Assembly: GCA_017513085.1 (NCBI GenBank)
Contig: JAFWDK010000019.1
Span: 224,146-288,145, forward strand
Length of the DNA stretch: 64,000 nt
Direction of reading: 5' to 3'
Source of the DNA: Clostridiales bacterium
Lineage (GTDB): Bacteria; Bacillota; Clostridia; Saccharofermentanales; Saccharofermentanaceae
A program made the position numbers and the translations under genes. The notes beneath the pieces were generated by a model that was not told where the DNA came from, did no database searches, and saw nothing but the letters and a program-made list of their open reading frames with translations. Position 1 is the first letter of the stretch; each line of letters begins with the position of its first letter. Below, in pieces: positions 61,556-64,000 of the stretch.

Positions 61556-61656
61556 ATTTTGATCCTCCTTCGCTGAAACCAATTCATGTTTATCTAACTG
61601 TTAGACATATTGGAATTTATCTATGCATCAGTTTTGATAACTGTATATGTGCAATA

Positions 61657-61935
61657 CTAGCGACCTTTTCTGAAACGACCGTTTCCATGATATGTATCTA
61701 CGCTACACGTATAAGCCTGTCCACAGTGCTTGCACCTTATTGTGTGTGCAATTAGATCATCAACCCAGTAGCCACTATCATTTTTGACCTTATCCAAATC
61801 ACACGTCTGCGATTCCATCTCAAAGTCACCGGAATCCAGAAGCTTTTGAATGTAGTTCAGGCACTGCATGTATTCTTTATTAGAAGCAAACCATTTAGTT
61901 AATTGAATGTTATCACACACTACACACATTTCCAT
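61657..61935 (-). CDS. Small cysteine-rich hypothetical protein
   Basis: The 92-residue protein has CVVCDN at the N-terminus and CKHCGQAYTC in the C-terminal half, four or five cysteines that could hold one zinc. GAGGAG precedes the ATG by four bases. Base composition is AT-rich like its neighbours. No family recognised. Confidence 0.6.
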   Translation of the reverse strand: MEMCVVCDNIQLTKWFASNKEYMQCLNYIQKLLDSGDFEMESQTCDLDKVKNDSGYWVDDLIAHTIRCKHCGQAYTCSVDTYHGNGRFRKGR

Positions 61936-62017
61936 TCACTCCTCAACAGCATGTATTCTGATGATTTAATGGACTAGTTACACATGTATTATAGCAGAGG
62001 CATTATTGAAGATACAA

Positions 62018-62052
62018 AACACCTCGGATCATCTGATATGATCCGAGGTGTT
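62018..62052 (-). terminator. Strong hairpin, terminator of the duplicated small gene
   Basis: A perfect 15-bp stem, AACACCTCGGATCAT with ATGATCCGAGGTGTT, closes a 5-base loop. Read on the minus strand, TTTTG follows. It lies just after the stop of the truncated gene copy at 62085-62179. Confidence 0.65.
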
Positions 62053-62084
62053 GGTTCCAGAATTCCTGATATATCATCACTTGA

Positions 62085-62179
62085 TCAATGTGTGATCAAG
62101 AAAACAAATGAGCCGAATCTCTCGCCAATTCCGAAGCACGCATAGGTCGTCGCCATAAAGAGAAGTGCATAAGCTGCAT
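62085..62179 (-). pseudogene. 3' fragment of the 54-aa membrane protein gene
   Basis: The last 31 codons of the small gene at 56985-57149 recur here with about 12 base changes, still open and ending with the same LTH/ITH and stop (AYALLFMATTYACFGIGERF). The first 23 codons are gone; the match breaks off at ATGCAGC. This is a partial duplicate, 5.1 kb from the intact copy. Confidence 0.8.
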
Positions 62180-62769
62180 GACCAACTTACACTAAGTACA
62201 GTATAGTATAAATTTATTAATAAATATCGTCGGTGGTACTAGAGGCTGTAATATTCATCGATTGTTAACATTACGACACACCTTACGACCAGCAACGCCT
62301 ATATTAAGGCATTTGAACGGTTTTGGTGTCATCCGTCTTTTACGACCAACTCACTGGTGGTACAAAAAGCCTCTTGGAGCTGCGTCCCCCCATCAAACGC
62401 TGATATATCAAGATTTGTCGGAAAAGAGAACGACCTGTGAAGCTTTACGTTTTTCACAGGTCGTTTGTTCAACAATGTAGGATATCTTGTTTTTGCGTAG
62501 CTCGTGCGGGTTGCAAATGCGTCGTTTTACGTTTTTCTTTGTCATAACTTATCGTAGTTACGACAAGTTATGGTCGTAAATTGGTCGTAAGTCCTAAAAA
62601 TACCAGAAGTAAGAATCCCGAGATTTCAGGCTTTTTACTTGTCGATGGACTTCATTGTCAGAGAGCCACCACTGACAAGTGCTTTGGGATGGGTATTGGC
62701 ATATTGTACTATAATGGTTCTTGTCACACTAATTTGATTTCACATTATTGAAGATGGGGGAAGCGTTCT
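62180..62769. other. Non-coding region with clustered TTACGAC sites and hairpins
   Basis: No supported gene lies here. It holds six TTACGAC/GTCGTAA motifs between 62271 and 62590, a terminator-like hairpin at 62429-62465 (AACGACCTGTGAA with TTCACAGGTCGTT), and an imperfect 14-bp-arm palindrome at 62543-62572 (CATAACTTATCGTA, GT, TACGACAAGTTATG). A TATAAT at 62710-62715 fits the promoter of the following metallophosphoesterase. Remnant integrase or attachment DNA is possible. Confidence 0.5.
62271..62590. repeat. Six TTACGAC motifs
   Basis: TTACGAC is found at 62271, 62283, 62340 and 62558 on the plus strand and as GTCGTAA at 62573 and 62584. About 0.04 copies would be expected in this length by chance. 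The last three are within 33 bp and two overlap or touch the palindrome. Confidence 0.6.
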
Positions 62770-63372
62770 ATGAGCAACTGGTATGCTGCGGATACTCATT
62801 TTGGTTCGGATTCGAAAGAGGTCATGATCCGGGATAACCGGCCGTTTAGGGACATTCATGAGTATACGGAAGCGCAGGTAAGGATCTGGAATGAACAGGC
62901 ATCTTCGGATGACACTATATATGTCATCGGAGATTTCTGTAACTGCGGTCCCAGGACCGAAAAGAATTTCCGAAGCGGTCTTGCCGTATCCAAGAGGATC
63001 AATGCGCATATCATCCTCATTATCGGAAACAATGAACAGCGAGCCATCGACGAGTGCTTTGACGGGTCTTTTGAAAAGTTCCGGAAATACTGTCTGACTG
63101 ATCCTTCATGCAAGTTCGATGACGTAAAGATGAATGATTATGTGGATATAAAGGGCGAAAAGTTTTTCCTTACGCATAAGCCTACTGATCACGCCAAAGA
63201 CTGTCAGACTCTATTCGGCCACACGCACAGATACGGTGGGCTTTGGAAGTCTTTCGGATTTAATGTCGGCGTGGACTTAAATCACTTCAGGTTATTCAGC
63301 GACGACGACATCATGTTTATGCTCATCCAAAAGAAAAAATACTGGGACGAGGATATGGAGATCAACAACTGA
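62770..63372 (+). CDS. Metallophosphoesterase
   Basis: The 200-residue protein has calcineurin-like metal ligands in order: WYAADTHFGSD (DxH), VIGDFCN (GD), IIGNNEQ (GNxE), FLTHKPTDH and LFGHTHRYGG (GHxH). It is a metal-dependent phosphatase or phosphodiesterase of the YfcE-like type, substrate unknown. GGGGGAAG lies before the ATG at 62770. It stands alone after the decayed region. Confidence 0.88.
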   Translation: MSNWYAADTHFGSDSKEVMIRDNRPFRDIHEYTEAQVRIWNEQASSDDTIYVIGDFCNCGPRTEKNFRSGLAVSKRINAHIILIIGNNEQRAIDECFDGSFEKFRKYCLTDPSCKFDDVKMNDYVDIKGEKFFLTHKPTDHAKDCQTLFGHTHRYGGLWKSFGFNVGVDLNHFRLFSDDDIMFMLIQKKKYWDEDMEINN

Positions 63373-63820
63373 TCCGATGTCTTGCAAATGTGTTTTAGAT
63401 GATTGTTTTAACTACAAAGTCCGTGTATCTAATCCAAGAATCAAATTGTCTTCAACACAGAACAGTTTCCAAAGTCTTGTACAATTTTCGAGTTTATGCG
63501 GTTCTTGTTGTCTTTTCGTCTTGTTGTAGCCATTAAAATACTTCTTTCTCCGCACGGGTAGCCCCCGTTTCTATGTGTTAGCTACAACAGCGATCTACAC
63601 TTTCAAGAAGAATACTCCGCAACATATCACATTTTATGAGCCACTTTAAGCTAGTTCATCACATTTTATGAGCCACTTTATCCATTTATGACCTCACATA
63701 ACATGCTTGCACACCGGAGCACTCATCTGTATCTTATTTGCTTCGTTGTGTGATGCTGGAATATATAGATAAAAGTCAGGGAAACCTTTAAGTTAGGCGA
63801 TTACCTTATAAATTATTCAG
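63373..63820. other. Intergenic region with inverted and direct repeats
   Basis: No gene seen. TGTTGTAGC (63522-63530) and GCTACAACA (63581-63589) are inverted copies, with an internal hairpin (ACGGG, TAGC, CCCGT) between them. The direct repeat at 63626-63680 follows. It could be the end of a lost mobile element or a structured RNA. Confidence 0.4.
63626..63680. repeat. Two direct copies of a 23-bp sequence
   Basis: ATCACATTTTATGAGCC followed by ACTTTA occurs at 63626-63648 and again at 63658-63680, identical over 23 bases, 32 bp apart. Multiple short direct repeats of this kind are found near IS21-type element ends, but no transposase gene is present. Confidence 0.55.
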
Positions 63821-64000
63821 TCAATACCAGTCATGCTTTTCGCCTCGATCCAGCAAAGTAATCTGCTCCATTTCATCTTCTGTCAGTTCAAACCCAAACA
63901 GATCGAGGTTCTCTTTTATATGATCCGGATTTCCAGATCCCGGTATGACCACAATGCCTCTTTGCAAGTCCCATCTCAGAATGACCTGTGCAGATGATAC
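63821..64000 (-). CDS. Aldo/keto reductase, C-terminal part (runs off right edge)
   Basis: The visible 59 residues contain QVILRWDLQRGIVVIPGSGN and PDHIKENLDLFGFELTEDEM, the NADP-binding end of an aldo/keto reductase close in motif to the one at 54.3 kb (ILRWHTQMGFVVIPGSKN). The start lies beyond the window. Confidence 0.8.
   Translation of the reverse strand, partial: VSSAQVILRWDLQRGIVVIPGSGNPDHIKENLDLFGFELTEDEMEQITLLDRGEKHDWY

Noticed and set aside
62262..62480. 72-codon plus-strand frame
   Set aside because: No SD, low complexity of codon use and it runs into a terminator-like hairpin; more likely non-coding remnant.

Overview
The window is 64 kb of bacterial chromosome, most likely from an anaerobic member of the Clostridia (Bacillota), with a Lachnospiraceae-like gene complement. 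The evidence is strong AGGAGG-type ribosome binding sites, LytTR/GHKL two-component systems, a LytTR-DUF3021 pair, DUF4143 ATPases, DUF4214 surface proteins, acyltransferase-3 membrane proteins and many flavodoxin, flavin reductase and aldo/keto reductase genes. I cannot name a genus. About four fifths of the genes lie on the minus strand. No rRNA, tRNA, CRISPR array or intact transposase was seen. By eye the base composition is moderate up to about 60.5 kb, then more AT-rich between about 60.5 and 62.7 kb.

Layout. 1-7.0 kb: the end of a propeller/solute-binding protein gene, a flavin reductase, a fused MntP-ZIP metal transporter, larE, an isochorismatase-family hydrolase, and a MarR-flavin reductase pair with an inverted-repeat promoter. 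7.0-12.8 kb: small regulators, zinc-ribbon proteins, a plasmid-Rep-like protein with a membrane tail, an orphan ABC permease, an ACT-domain protein and tcdA. 12.8-23.1 kb: signalling and redox. There is an Hpt protein with a REC-GGDEF-EAL phosphodiesterase, a TetR-controlled operon (aldo/keto reductase, CMD-family protein, flavodoxin lipoprotein, DUF4405 membrane protein), a seven-unit 63-bp tandem array of hairpins, and a hybrid histidine kinase coupled to a solute-binding lipoprotein. 23.3-30.8 kb: a MutS-like ATPase, a five-gene LytTR/DUF3021/esterase operon, an AraC-GGDEF fusion and an HD phosphohydrolase. 31-44.5 kb: a 1202-residue double acyltransferase, then an operon of M13 metallopeptidase, FtsX-type permease, ABC ATPase, LytTR response regulator and GHKL kinase, then an XRE regulator with an acyltransferase. 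44.7-52 kb: an AAA_14/DUF4143 ATPase preceded by 23-bp iterated repeats, followed by small kinases and DUF proteins. 52-60.4 kb: a secreted LRR-(PE)n-DUF4214 protein, a LysR/flavodoxin/aldo-keto reductase locus, small membrane proteins, and a 2-hydroxycarboxylate transporter operon with a cysteine-rich CCG-type protein. 60.5-64 kb: an accessory patch with truncated genes, a duplicated small-gene fragment, clustered TTACGAC sites and direct repeats, then a metallophosphoesterase and the end of another aldo/keto reductase.

The genes suggest a cell that invests in sensing its surroundings (solute-binding protein plus kinase, c-di-GMP turnover, peptide-type two-component system), envelope modification and flavin/NAD(P)H redox chemistry. 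The two signals I would look at first are a 9-mer, AAAAGCACT, present 21 times on either strand and in all reading frames against about 0.5 expected, and the 63-bp hairpin array at 18.7-19.2 kb.
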